Source: Balaenoptera acutorostrata (taxonomy: Eukaryota; Chordata; Mammalia; Artiodactyla; Balaenopteridae). From it: a stretch of DNA of 64,000 nt. The stretch spans positions 38,252,269 through 38,316,268 of the forward strand of contig NC_080075.1 in NCBI RefSeq assembly GCF_949987535.1, read 5' to 3'. How positions within the stretch are numbered: the stretch's first letter is position 1; the number at the start of each line of letters is the position of its first letter. A program made the position numbers and the translations under genes. The notes beneath the pieces were generated by a model. It did not search any database and was not told the DNA's origin. It was given only the letters and a program-made list of their open reading frames with translations. Shown here one piece after another: positions 35,340-47,204 of this stretch.

Positions 35340-35720
35340 CACTTATGTTGTCTTTTGGCCAAGGCTACGTAACCTGAACCTAGTCACGAGGAAACATCTG
35401 AGGAACCCAAATGGAGGAACAGTCAATAAAATCACTGGCCTCTATTCTTCAAACATTTCAATGTCAACGTCAAAGCTGAGGAACTGTTCCAGAGTAAAGA
35501 AACAAAAGAGACAAGACATCTAAATGCCATAGGTGGTGCAGGATTTGATTCTGCACTGGAATGAGGGAAAATGCTTTGCAAGCCTGTTGGGCCAATTGAC
35601 AAATTTGAATATGGAGCGTAGAAGAGAAAACATTATTATAACAGTATTAGATTTCTTGAATTTGATCATTGTACAATGGCTCTGTAAGAGAATATCCTGT
35701 TCTTAGGAAATACACACTGA
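35340..35720 (+). mobile_element. Old L1M 3' UTR fragment
   Basis: GAGGAAACATCTGAGGAACC, TTCAATGTCAACGTCAAAGC, GAGACAAGACATCTAAATGC and TTGATCATTGTACAATGGC follow the order of old L1M 3' UTRs. It is related to the larger fragment at 56490-57290. Confidence 0.55.
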
Positions 35721-36451
35721 GGTACCTTAATACCTTTAATACGAGATAAAGGGGCACGACGTCTCTCAAATGTTTCGGAAAAAATAAACATTGCCGCAGT
35801 ATTCCTTAGAGCAGCCAGCAGAGCTAAGTCCATAGTAGACAGTGAATTTTGAATCTTCATTTTTATTTGATTAAATAATTCTCCAGTTTCCTGACAACAA
35901 GGAGAACACTCTGCAGCGTGGCTTTCTTGGTTTCTAACATTCCTGCTTGATTTTAGAGGAGGCACAAATAAAATTCTGATGCTTCACCAACCTCTTCCTC
36001 ACTTCACTCCCAGCTCCTCTAAGGAAGGGGGAAAACACTATTGTGAACTTGTCTTACTTTATGATCATTTATAAATTCCTCCACATTTCCTGGAAGTTTA
36101 CTTGGGATTTTATTACTCTTACCATATTCTTAGGGTGAAAAAAACAAACTCAGCAGGACATAAATGAGTACATTCTCTGTTCTTCTTCTGACCTTCCGCT
36201 CCTATGAAAATCGTTAAGTCAGATGTTCACTCTACCAGATGGAGGGGGACTGAGTGGGGCCTCTCGCTTGAAAACGAAAGTCATCTTTAGTTTGACAAAT
36301 ACTGAGCCAGCCTCTACTCTGCATAGTATACAGAGTTCTTATCTCAGAAATTTAAAGGAGTGAACACATTCTATTTTACTGAACTAAATGTGTCCGAAAT
36401 ACCTCCTGTGTTCTTTGTTGCAAAGCAGCAGTTTCATTAAGACAGAATTGC

Positions 36452-36783
36452 GGGACTTCCCTGGTGGCACAGTGGTTGAGAATCCGCCTGCCAATGCAGG
36501 GGACACAGGTTCGTGCCCTGGTCTGGGAAGATCCCACATGCTGCGGAGCAACTAAGCCCATGCGCCATGACTACTGAGCCTGCGTGCCACACCTACTGAA
36601 GCCCGTGCGCCTAGAGCCCGTGCTCCACAACAAGAGAAGCCACCACAGTGAGAAGCCCGCGCACCGCAACGAAGAGTAGCCCCCGCTCGCCGCAACTAGA
36701 GAAAGCCCGCTCACAGCAACAAAGACCCAATGCAGCCAAAATTTAAAAAATAAATAAAATTAAACTTAAAAAAAACAAACAAA
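36452..36783 (+). mobile_element. CHR SINE, subfamily B, with 10-bp target-site duplication
   Basis: A forward SINE starting GGGACTTCCCTGGTGGCACA, flanked by ACAGAATTGC at 36442-36451 and 36784-36793. The tail is mixed A/T rather than clean AATA repeats. Confidence 0.93.
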
Positions 36784-36793
36784 ACAGAATTGC

Positions 36794-39700
36794 ATCCTGG
36801 CCATTTGGGACAGGAAGTACGTATACTAGTCAGGGTCTTAGCTGCGATCAGCGTAACCTGCCCTGGATGGTTTTAGCAGAAAAGAAAATAAATTACTAAG
36901 GGATACGTGGGAGCTCACTCAGTTACTAAGGAGAGCCACCACCTCCCCTTGTGGACACAGCCTCTGCTGCCCACACCTCTGACACTGGGCACTGGAGAGC
37001 AGGGGCCCTGCACGGCCGCACTCAAGAGCCCCAGGCCTGTGCTGCTTCCCACCTCCTGGGCGGGAAACCATTCCTCTGGGGGTCTGCTTCCCAAGTGGAA
37101 GTGCCTGATGGGCACACTGAGCAGTGACTTCTGTCTCAAGGAGGCAGCACTTAACGATGTAGAAAAGCCCCTAAATATGGGAAGAGAGTTCCACAGAAGC
37201 TTGGTGGTCACAGACATCACGACCACATCCACGAAAACAGCACCAACGTGGCAACCAGGGAAAACGCCCAGCTTCTAGGTTGTTTTCACGCTCACTAGGC
37301 TCCTGTACTTGCTTTTGCTGTCACCATGTTCCCTCTGTTGTTCTGGCACTTCAAGGCTTATTCTGAATACAAAAAACCAAATCTGGAAAATCCTCAAATC
37401 TTAGTTCTAAAGTGAACCTTCTGAGGAGGAAACTGGAAGTAATAACTATTTCAAGCACCTGGAAACGTGCTGTTTCCAGATGAGAAAAAAGGGGCCCAGG
37501 AATGTGGGATGTGGCCACCGCTACTGTGTCTATGCTGCTGGCCAGGACCATGATTTTCCAGAACGTGCCCTGCATAGTGTTAATAGATGGGTGGCCAGAG
37601 AGAGGAGGAGAGGGGAAGGAGGCAATGATTACGAGAGGGACTTTGCGCCGGGCAAATAAAAGTCCACTCCATTTCCTTCCTGTAGGACTTCCCTGAGACT
37701 CTACTATGCTGCAAGGGAGGTTCATGCAGCGATGCCCTAACTCACTGGACCACAGAGAACACTTGGCTGTAAGGTTTCTTGCTTGGGTTTCACCAAACAC
37801 TCTTAGGGAAATTACCCCAGGCTGCCTCTCACCCAGGTTAGAGCCCCAGAGCACAGTTAACTTCTTCAAATTCAAAACTCAGAGACTTTCATGCAAATAC
37901 AGTGATTTTAAATGTCACTGGCTTCAGACCAACTTTCATGCAAATACAGTGATTTTAAATGTCACTGGCTTCAGACCAACTTTGAGGGCTACTTTGAAAA
38001 GGGAAGGAGGGATGATACCTGCAGACATTTAGCCCCTTTCAAGTTCTGTTGAATGACTTGGGAAGTTGCTTTACCTGCCCCCCAACCCCACCCTGCTGTT
38101 TGATTTAGGAAATGCAGCTTGAGAGCTTTCAACCATGGGACCCCTAACCTTACATGCAAGCTTTAAGATTCAATGAGTGTAACTAACACAGGCTAAATAA
38201 TACAGGATAAATAACACAGGCTAATAATGTTATCCAGTGAGGGAAAAAAGGTGTTTCCTACAAAGTCAATTCAATACACAGGAACTTTCAAATGTGCTTA
38301 TCTTGCAAAAACTGAAACGAACATCGTCATGAGTTGATTTTGGTTTTGTTATTTTTTTTTTGTTTTGGTTTTTGGCTCACTGTCAAGTTCAACTTGACAG
38401 ATCACCTTCAAATTAATTTAACACATACACGTGTACAAAACTTGCAAAAACTTTGGCTCCCACGTGAGCTGGCCCTCAAGCCCTTCACCAGAACAGCTGC
38501 ACTAGGCTGACCACTTCCAATTGCAACATACCGTTTGGCTTAGTAATCCCTGGTGCACCTCATACTGAGATAATTTAGCAGCCTATTAAAATGTCCACCA
38601 CTCCTACTTTTTAAAGGTGTTTGTTTGGTTCTATCCAAAGGGCCATTAAGATATTGGAAAAAAAAAAACCCATCTCTGAGGTGTGGCCCACAGCATCAAT
38701 CCCAAGGAATCTCTCCTTTGATTATAAAAGCACTGAATTGTGAAGGTCACCAGGCAACAGCCCAGTTACTCTAAAATAGTTGCTGCTGGAGACTCCTTCA
38801 TTTGGAATGGGTTTTGATGAACACTCAAGAGATCATTTCATACTTCTTATCCATATATTCACTTCTTTTAAACCATAGTTTTTTAAAAAAAGTGATCAAT
38901 TATTTTCAACCAAATCTCATAAAATGTATTTCATCCTCTCATGGAAAACTGAAGGCAGACTGGCAATATAAATGGCTTTATGGGATAACCTGCTACATAT
39001 ATTTTTAAACAATTTACGTATAGGACTTGATGTGTCTAAACGTCCAGAAACATAAGAGGCACCTGTTTCCAGGACCACTTTAAACCAAGCCAGGCCCCTC
39101 CAACGCTGGGTTGCTTTTTTCTTGGTATTTCCATTCCATGTGAAAACATTTAATCCAGGTCCTAACCCTCAGCTGTCCCACGAGTACGTGAATTACAGAT
39201 CCTTGCATATCTGAAGTACTTTCTTGCCGCTTTTTTTGGTTTTCCTTTGTTTTGTTTATGCTACACAACTTCCCTCCTTCCTTCCTACCCTTGGCTCCCC
39301 AGGGCTTTTAGAGATGGGCTAACCACGAATCATGTCCTCCTGCAGCAGCGATGGAGACCCAGAGTCAGGACCCTCCCTCTGCTCCTGGCCAAAGGGGATG
39401 AAAGCAGTAATGGCCATCTTAAACAGCACTGCTGTTCGCGGCGCAGAGATCTGGGAAACACCCTTGAATTCAGATAGCGAGCAAATTTAGCTGCCGCTTA
39501 AGTGACACACAGCTGCTCTGCATGGGAGCAGAGTCACCGTCTCCCAGAAGGCAATGGCCCTCCACAGTTTAGCCTCTGCAGATGGCCTCCCATTAGGTTG
39601 TCCCCTATGCATGACAGTCACTCTGAGAGCTTTGCCCATGCACTCGCCACCCTCAGAGCATTCCATACAGGGCAAGTCCTTAGCAGATTTAAGTGATTCA

Positions 39701-40387
39701 AATGTTTCCCCTCCCCAAGTGTTCTTTTCAAGGGCCATTTGGATTCCAGGGACCACTGCTAACCTTAATAACTGACATTCTTTCCATTTCTTGCCTTCCT
39801 GTGGTGAGTGGCGATTTTGAAATCTCCACTGATGAATTTGTCAAGTTCTGATCTAAATTCAGGGCCAGAATGAACACTTGGTAGGCAAAAACCAAGCCTC
39901 CCCCCAAAAAAAGTTTGAGCTTGATAAATCCTCAAAGTGTAACAAGCCCCTCTGGATTTAAATGCCTTTGCCCAGCAGACCACTGACTTGTTCACTCCCA
40001 GTCTCCACTTAATTTTTTTTCCTGGGAATGATTTGCTATAAACAGAAGAGCAAGCTCTTATGGGGCACTTCATATCAAAGCGCTTTTTTAATGGCACTCG
40101 GTATGTCAACCACTCCGGGCTGGGGCACTTTACTCATCGGCTTGAGTTAAATTAAGGCACACAAGAGACAAGTGCTTTTCCCAAGGCCTCTGAGTGGAGG
40201 GTGGAGTCCAGGCGGGGTCCTAAGCTGGTGGAGGCTCAGAGAGACAGAGAGACTCGGATGACCATCCCACAGAACCATGGCAGGGTGTTGAAGCAAAGGT
40301 TGTGCAGCCAGAGAGATGCTTGAGTTCAACTCTGCCTCTGAATTTCTGAATTTCCTAGCTCTGCGTCCTTGTTCCGGTTACTTGACT
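36794..40387. other. Intergenic stretch, repeat-poor, no gene recognised
   Basis: No coding similarity and no clear transposon was recognised. It contains the perfect 47-bp tandem duplication at 37885-37978. From here to about 44 kb retroelements are much rarer than on the left. Confidence 0.5.
37885..37978. repeat. Perfect 47-bp tandem duplication with an octamer motif
   Basis: The unit beginning ACTTTCATGCAAATACAGTG occurs twice head to tail without a mismatch (37885-37931 and 37932-37978). Each copy contains ATGCAAAT, the octamer recognised by POU-family transcription factors. Confidence 0.95.
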
Positions 40388-40515
40388 TTTTTGTTTTGTT
40401 TTTTTGGTCACACCGTGTGGCATTTGGGATCTTAGCTCCCCGACCAGGGATCGAACCCGCACCCCCTGCATTGGAAGTGCGGAAGTCTTAACCACTGGAC
40501 CGCCAGGGAAGCCCC
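40388..40515 (-). mobile_element. Short CHR SINE
   Basis: A minus-strand short CHR with box B-like GGGTTCGATCC on the reverse strand. The flanking CCGGTTACTTGAC and CCGGGTTACTTTAC suggest an imperfect target-site duplication. Confidence 0.88.
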
Positions 40516-40967
40516 CGGGTTACTTTACCTTTGCAATCTATTTTCCTATCTACAAAGTGCAGGTAATAAATCCGACTTGAAATGCAAGAGAATACTGGTA
40601 AAGTGCCCTGAGGGACAGCGTCTGGTTCTTAAGTGTGTGCTCAAAAAATGGTGACCATTACAGCTTTCTGTCGTGTTGGCATCCTTGTCGCTCATGCTTC
40701 CTCTGTGACTCCGTTATTGACTGTAGAGCCTGAAGACCTCTGTTGGCTCAGCTCACAGAAAGTCAAGGAGCTTTAAAAGTTGAAAAAACACTTGTTTAAG
40801 ATGCATTCTTGTTCTCTGAAAGGCAGTAAACCAGGAAAATGTGCTCCATTTCCAAAAGGGATTTCAAACAAAGGCCCTTTGAAACAGATGAGACTGGCAA
40901 CACTTTCCTTTGTAAGTAAAATTAAGGTACAGTAATAACAGAAGCCCGTTTTCTCTAGTCTTACAGT

Positions 40968-41069
40968 AGGGGGAGGGGAGCGAGAGAGAGTGTGAGAGGG
41001 AGGGGGAGGGGAGGGGAGGGGGAGGGGAGGGGAGAGGAGGGGAGGGGAGGGGGAGGGGGAGGAGAGATT
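40968..41069 (+). repeat. G-rich polypurine tract
   Basis: About 100 bases of nearly pure purine on the plus strand, with many AGGGG and AGGGGG units, interrupted near the left by GCGAGAGAGAGTGTGAGAG. It has many runs of four or five G, enough for several G-quadruplexes, and can also form triplex DNA. Confidence 0.95.
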
Positions 41070-41284
41070 AACTGGGAATCCAAGAGTCCCTGGTGGTAAA
41101 TTCTAGGCGGGAGAGCCTTTGTCTTCATTCTGTTAGAAAACTCCCAATTAAATGAAAGCTTTGGAAAAACACACGCAGATTTTTATCATTGAGGCTGTAG
41201 CTTAATTCTGAACAAAACCCCCCGGGTTTCTGATTCATGTTTTTCTAAGTGTAAATGAGCCCTTCTGAGTGCCATCACCTCAAT

Positions 41285-41378
41285 TTCGGGAAGTGGGGCC
41301 AGGTATCTGCATCATAATTAGCTCCCCAAGAGATTCTCAGGCACCCCAAGGTTTGAGAACCACCAGCCTGAACGTCCT
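41285..41378 (+). mobile_element. MER5A fragment
   Basis: GTGGGGCCAGGTATCTGCAT, AGCTCCCCAAGAGATTCTCA and AAGGTTTGAGAACCACCAG match one half of MER5A, including the terminal repeat. Confidence 0.7.
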
Positions 41379-43924
41379 AGGAGAGGAAGAGGTGGGAGAG
41401 GGAACACCTCGGAGACTCAGAATTCCCTCTTGGTCTGAATGGAAATAGTTTACACTGACATTGTCACAAATCCAAGAGATCTGGGGTAAATGGTTTCCTC
41501 ATTTCTCCTCCATAAATCAGCGTGGATGTTCTTGGCCAGCTCTCTCCTTGCAGGGTGGGCAGCTGTGAGTCAGCGAGGGGCTTACCTCCTCCTCATCTCC
41601 TAAACTCGTCCTGCCTTTTGCAGATGCAATTCTTTCCCTGTCTGCCTCACAGATAATTATTTTAGCAGACAAGCTCCGCGCCTGAAGAAAACAGGATATA
41701 TTCTTGAAAGTAATTATTGTACTGAAATTTAGTGGGAAAAGGCCCTCCTTCGGTCCCAGGTGTTTGAATCAAATCAGCTAGTGAAGCGGGCTACCATTTA
41801 GTTTAGTTTGCCAGTTAGCCAAGCTTGAGCTACAAGAGTTTAAGATGTCATTTCAGAGAATGTGGGAACAGCAAAGGTTTTTTTTGTGATCCAGGCCACA
41901 TTCAGAAGTTTTCGTCTCAGTGATTTGACGGCAGAGATGGGGGTGGCAGTGCCATAAATCTAAGCTTCTTTAGACTCTTAAAACATGGGCATTTCATTAC
42001 ATAAATCTTTCCCCTCATATATTTGTTCGAAAGACCCACAAATGCAACAAAACAAAGAAAACTTTCATTTAGAATGCTCAAGGAAGCCGTTTTTTTTTTT
42101 TTTTAAACACCTAGGAGAAGATTTCCATTGGCTCACACCACAAATCTTAGCTTCCTTTGAATGGTATGACGAGAAAAAATGTTTAAGGCATAAGAGTGCT
42201 ACATATATAAAATGGAAGAGAAAGATAACTCAGCCATCTCTTTTCTGAGATTAGTAAAGTTATCCAAAACTTAAAAAAAGAAAAGACAACCACGAAATTG
42301 TCACACCATTTTAAAAGAATAGTAGCTTAAAGTCAGAAGATAGTTTTCCTAGCACAGCCTTCACCTGTGTGTTTGAGAAAAGGCAAATTGGAAACACTGA
42401 TACCCCCCAAATCCACATTATGAACAGCATTCTACTTTAGGACACCTTGTGATTTTTCAGTCAGTTTTCATGTCATAAGAAATGTATTGATAGCAGTCAT
42501 TAAAGTGACTATTGGACATTATACACAAACATTTCCACTTTTGGACAAACTTTGCGTCAACACGGAGAACAAAGAAGGCTCTAAACATCTCATACACATT
42601 TTTAGCTAACTGTACTATCAGAGGTGCTGCTTAAAATGCTGGAGGATATTTGCTGTGTGCTCTAGGGTGAAATGGAAAATTTAAGAGAAGCTATCATGGT
42701 AAAAACAGTAGGAATGAGATATGCAGGCAAACAAATAGCAAGAAAATGCATCCAGCATCAACCACACACTCTCCTTCTACAGAAAATGCTAAAACTTACT
42801 TATATGAGCTATATAAGAATTAGGTTCAGAAGATAAAAGTCACTTCCTACTCACCCAGAGGATCCACCAACCTCCTCCTTAGAGAGGGTTCCTGCACTGA
42901 AAACTAACCACCTCACCTGCAGCTGGTTACTTAATTTTAACATGTAGTAGCTGCAGTGCCCCCCCCCCCCCACCTCCGTTCAAATCTCTGGCTACAATTA
43001 TTCCTGCCTAAAAGAGCAAATGCAAGAGTAAGCTTTTGTTTCTCTCTCTAGCAGCTATCAACTAAAATAATAAAATTCCACAAACTTCCAAATTTTATAA
43101 CGAACTGAGCTTATACTTAAAAAAAAATCAAAACTTGAATCAACTATATATGTGGTCTCCACACTGCATCCAAGTTCGCTTGTATGTTAGTTGCATGGAA
43201 CTTGAAACAGATATTTCCTCTCCAGAAGTAAAGCTACATCTGGTAGGTGGGCTCCTTGGCCAGACTACAAATCATTTCAGTCAAGTGGCTGAATCGTAGT
43301 ACTAGCTGTACTACCTTGAGTTCAGGGAGCTGGGAACCATGCAAGTCAGAAGGGAGGAGAAAACATCTCTAAAAACCACTCTGAAATAAGCAGTTTGCTC
43401 TGGTTATTTCACCACTTACAGCACCCAACTCGCATCTACACGGGCCCCTAAAAAGTGAGCTTGCCCTCCTGACTTTACGTCTCCTCAGGATCCTGCCTGT
43501 TTTCACCAATGGACTCAAGTGAAACTTACAGACCTTCCCTCCACTTAAATCACAAAGAGCTGCTAATCTTCACTAGGTGTCAGTTTGAGTCACTGGACTT
43601 CCTTTTAACTCACACCAATGTGTAAATGACTGATGGTGCTTTAACCGTCCCAGAAGAATTTGCATTTTGAGCAAAGGATATTATCACCACCTGAACTGAG
43701 GATTTGTTTGGGGCGGTGGGGTGGAGGTCAGCGTCGGTTTCCAGGGCTTGTTCACTTCTGAACCTGTTTGCTGAAAGCTCCAGAAGTTTTCAGAAGAGCG
43801 AGACAAGGGCATGCAGGTGTGGGTCCTGTTCGTCCTGTTAATATCCTACAGCAGGGGAGTGAGGGCTTTGGCGGGGATCAGAACCGTCAATGCAGTTGGA
43901 AAATAGGCAAATCGTCAGGCCCAA

Positions 43925-44000
43925 GAGTCAAATTTGGAGGTCCAGAGTGGGGCCCAGGAACCTGCACTTCTAAACACTCCATGTGATTCTGACTTCAAAG
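43925..44000 (+). mobile_element. MER5-like fragment
   Basis: GAGTGGGGCCCAGGAACCTG, CACTTCTAAACACTCCATGT and GATTCTGACTTC resemble the MER5 group. The terminal repeat is missing. Confidence 0.5.
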
Positions 44001-44379
44001 ACATTGAGAGGCAATAATCTGAGTATTTTAAAAATTATATAATTATACTCTAGCTACATAATTTTCTATAGGATACTTAACATATTAAATTCTACCTAAA
44101 CTGCTAAGTAAAAACAAAACAAGCAAAATGGCTTCCCTAATCGATCAAGATCCTTTGAATTGTACCTAGTTAATAGTTTTAGGTTCCAAACCTACATTCC
44201 TTTTCAATAGTTCTTAAATTGAATGCCAAACACACATGTAGATAGAGCTAAGAAAACATATACAAACACACACACATTTGGAGGTACACTGAAGATTTCA
44301 AATTAAGGTGTCAAATGTATATTATCAACTTACTACTTTCAACATTTGAACCTCAGTTAAGGCCCAAATTTCTCTTTTT

Positions 44380-44766
44380 CTTTTAATTTTTATTTTATAC
44401 TGGAGTATAGTTGACTAACAATGTTGTGTTAGTTTCAGGTGTACAGCAAAGTGATTCAGTTATACATATACACCTATTCTTTTTCAAATTCTTTTCCCAT
44501 TTAGGTTATTACTGAATATTGAGCAGCCTTCCCTGTGCTATACGGTAGGTCCTTGTTGGTTATCTATTTTAAGTAGAGCAGTATGTACATGTCAACCCCA
44601 AACTTGCAATCTATCCCTCCCCCCACCCTTCCCCCCACTCCCCTCCCCCATAACCATGAGTTGTTCTCTAAGTCTGTATGTCTCTTTCTGTTTTGTAAAT
44701 AAGTTCATTTGTACCATTTTTTTAGATTCCACATATAAGCGATATCACATATCTATGCTGCTGCAA
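44380..44766 (-). mobile_element. 5'-truncated L1 3' end with near-perfect target-site duplication
   Basis: A minus-strand L1 3' UTR: on the plus strand TGGAGTATAGTTGACTAACA, TTTCAGGTGTACAGCAAAG and CTATACGGTAGGTCCTTGTT. TAAGGCCCAAATTTCT before it and TAAGGCCCAACTTTCT after it differ by one base. Confidence 0.88.
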
Positions 44767-45740
44767 ACTAAGGCCCAACTTTCTTACTTTTCAAACACTA
44801 AGTTGGCATGAAATATGAAAATATAAAAAGTTAATAGAAATAATTATCACTGAGGAAATCCTTAGATTTGATTTCCTAAAGTAAGACAAGCCTTGAAATT
44901 TTCTTGTGCCTATGATAGGCCTAAATTAAAATTCCAACAACCCCTGCACATCAAGGTACTCATTTAACAAAAAGATCAAATTAATATTATGGCAGGTCTT
45001 AACCTCAGAATTTCCTGAAATGATTGCTTAAAATGTCAACCTTTATTTGCTATTAATACCTTTACATTTGAATATTTATAATTACTCTTTTTTATGTGTA
45101 GAATTCTTACTCTTGAGAGTTGGGGCCCTTTTTCAAACCTCTATTCAAGGAAGTACAAAGCAGCTGACTAGTTTTCTTACTAATCTTTTTTAAAAAAAGA
45201 AGCATTCAACAGATAAGAGCTCAACTTGACGTTAATGGCAAAGAGCAGCGTTCTCAGGAGTCTACCTTGAGCTTGAAAACCGTACCTTATCCTTGTGATT
45301 GGTTTCTGCATTTCCCAAACCCAACCCTTTCAACTGGTCCATGCAAGCCTAGTTAAAATACTCTGTAATTCTTCTATTTCAAGGGAAATTATCTGCAGAG
45401 TCCTTTCCAGTCTTTCCTTTTTCCTCTAGTGGGTGGGAGGAACTGAGTGTAGATATGAGAAAGACAGGACAGGAACTCTGTCTGCCAAAGGGAAGAGAAA
45501 GATGATCTGGATTCCCCCTACCCAGTTAGGTATTTTACATCTGCATGTAACAAACTGAGATACTTACAGTAGGTACAAGACTTATTTTTTGTCACTGCCA
45601 TAGTGCAGATGATTTAAACAAAAGTATTAATAGCTTCTTTCTCCCTAACTTTGTACGTTATTTAACCAATGCAGAGCAAGATGCTTTAGGATGCTTTTTA
45701 AATGTTAAGCTTCATGTGAAAAGTCACTGGAACTTACATA
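44767..45740. other. AT-rich intergenic stretch, no gene recognised
   Basis: I see no gene or identifiable element here. Confidence 0.5.
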
Positions 45741-46019
45741 CAGTCGGCCCTCCGTAAGGCAGGTTCCGCACCTGTGGGTTCAGTCAACGGCAGACTGAAA
45801 ATATTCAGGAAGGGACTTCCCTGGTGGTCCAGTGGTTAAGAATCCGCCTTCCAATGCAGGGGACACAGGTTCGATCCCTGGTCAGGGAACTAAGATCCCA
45901 CATGCCGCGGGGCAAGTAAGCCCGTGTGCCACAACTACTGAGCACGCGGGCCACAACTAGAGAGAGGCCCGTGTGGCACAACGAGAAGTACCGTGCCACA
46001 ACTAAGACCCAACGCAGCC

Positions 46020-46057
<38 letters not shown>

Positions 46058-46318
46058 TCAGGAAAATAAATCCCAGAAAACTCCAAAAAGCAAAACTTGA
46101 ATTTGCTGCATGCTCCAGCAACTATTTACATAGCCTTCACACTGTGTTATTATAAGTAGTCTAGGAATGATTTACAGTATACAGGAGGATGTGTGTAGAT
46201 TATATGTAAATACCATGCCATTTTATATAAAGGACTTGAGCATCCTTGGATTTTGTTATCCTGGGGGGGGACACGTGTCCTGGAACCAATTCCCTGCTAA
46301 TACTAACTACTAAGAGCT
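45741..46318 (+). mobile_element. Tigger-type (MER2-like) DNA transposon, split by a SINE
   Basis: It starts CAGTCGGCCCTCCGTAAGGC after a TA and continues GGTTCAGTCAACGG. After the SINE it resumes with AAACTCCAAAAAGCAAAACT, then AACTATTTACATAGCC and TTTATATAAAGGACTTGAGC, reaching a degraded terminus near 46318. TA target sites and these ends are typical of Tigger elements. Confidence 0.8.
45812..46057 (+). mobile_element. CHR SINE, intermediate-length type
   Basis: It starts GGGACTTCCCTGGTGGTCCA and has a shorter second half than subfamilies A and B (ACAACTAGAGAGAGGCCCGT). It ends in a long A run. Target duplication about ATTCAGGAA / ACTCAGGAA. It inserted in the Tigger element. Confidence 0.9.
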
Positions 46319-47204
46319 GCCTTATTTACATCCCAACTTTATTTTTACTCTGTAGCTAAAGTAACTGCAGTACGGCGGGGTTAAAGTCAGTAATTTGGCC
46401 TTTACAAAGCACTCAACACTTGCAAATATACTTTTCCAGGTCCTTCCCCCACCTCCTCCACTTACCTCTGATGTAGCATTTTCAAGCTTCTAAATAGTTC
46501 AAGAAATTTGAGCTGGAGGAAAAAAGTGATCCTACAAATACCCCCAGGTACTGTGGGTAGTTGGCCAATTAGTCCAAGGTTAGACAGCATGTTAAATATT
46601 GAGCTAAAATCAACCCTTGAGTTTCTGGTTCACTTTAGTTGGATACCCTCTTCGATGGTTCTAAAATTAGTAGTTAATAACCACACTCAGTTGTACAGTG
46701 GTCAAGGTTTGTGGGTGAAAAAAAAAAAAGAAGAGCACTGAGACATTCATTCCATCAACAATGACACCTAATACAGTGCCCCTCTGTAACATGGACATAG
46801 CAATCACACCATTCTTCTGGGGACCAGGAAGAGACTGGATGAAAGACACCAGAGGAGAACCTCAGGAAGTCCTGGGGGACTCTGGCCATGAAGGGAGCAC
46901 TGGGGTTCAAGCACACAAGTTCATGGAGCAAGAAAAACAAAAATACTCACATCTACTCCCCAGACCCCATCCTCAAAGGCTAGTATAAAAGTAAGAAAGG
47001 GCTGGGTCAGCTTAATAAATTTTCATCTGTCTTTAGTTGCTTTGTTAAAAATAATATGCCTAAAAGTCTGCAGATGAGGTAAGATGTTGTTGAAAAGAGG
47101 CATGTTCCATATAGATCTCTCGAGCATTCCTAACACCGCCAAAGCGTCCTTAAATCTTCCGGGAGACAAAACAGTCTCCTAGAGGGAAAAAAGTCTCTAA
47201 TAGA
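46319..47204. other. Intergenic stretch downstream of ACTR2
   Basis: No repeat or gene was recognised. It lies beyond the presumed ACTR2 polyadenylation site. Confidence 0.5.

Larger units (their letters stand above)
40516..44379. other. Repeat-poor intergenic stretch, no gene recognised
   Basis: Only a polypurine tract (40968-41069), two small MER5 fragments and a C13 homopolymer (42959-42971) were recognised. The low repeat content would fit regulatory sequence, but I cannot measure conservation. Confidence 0.5.
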
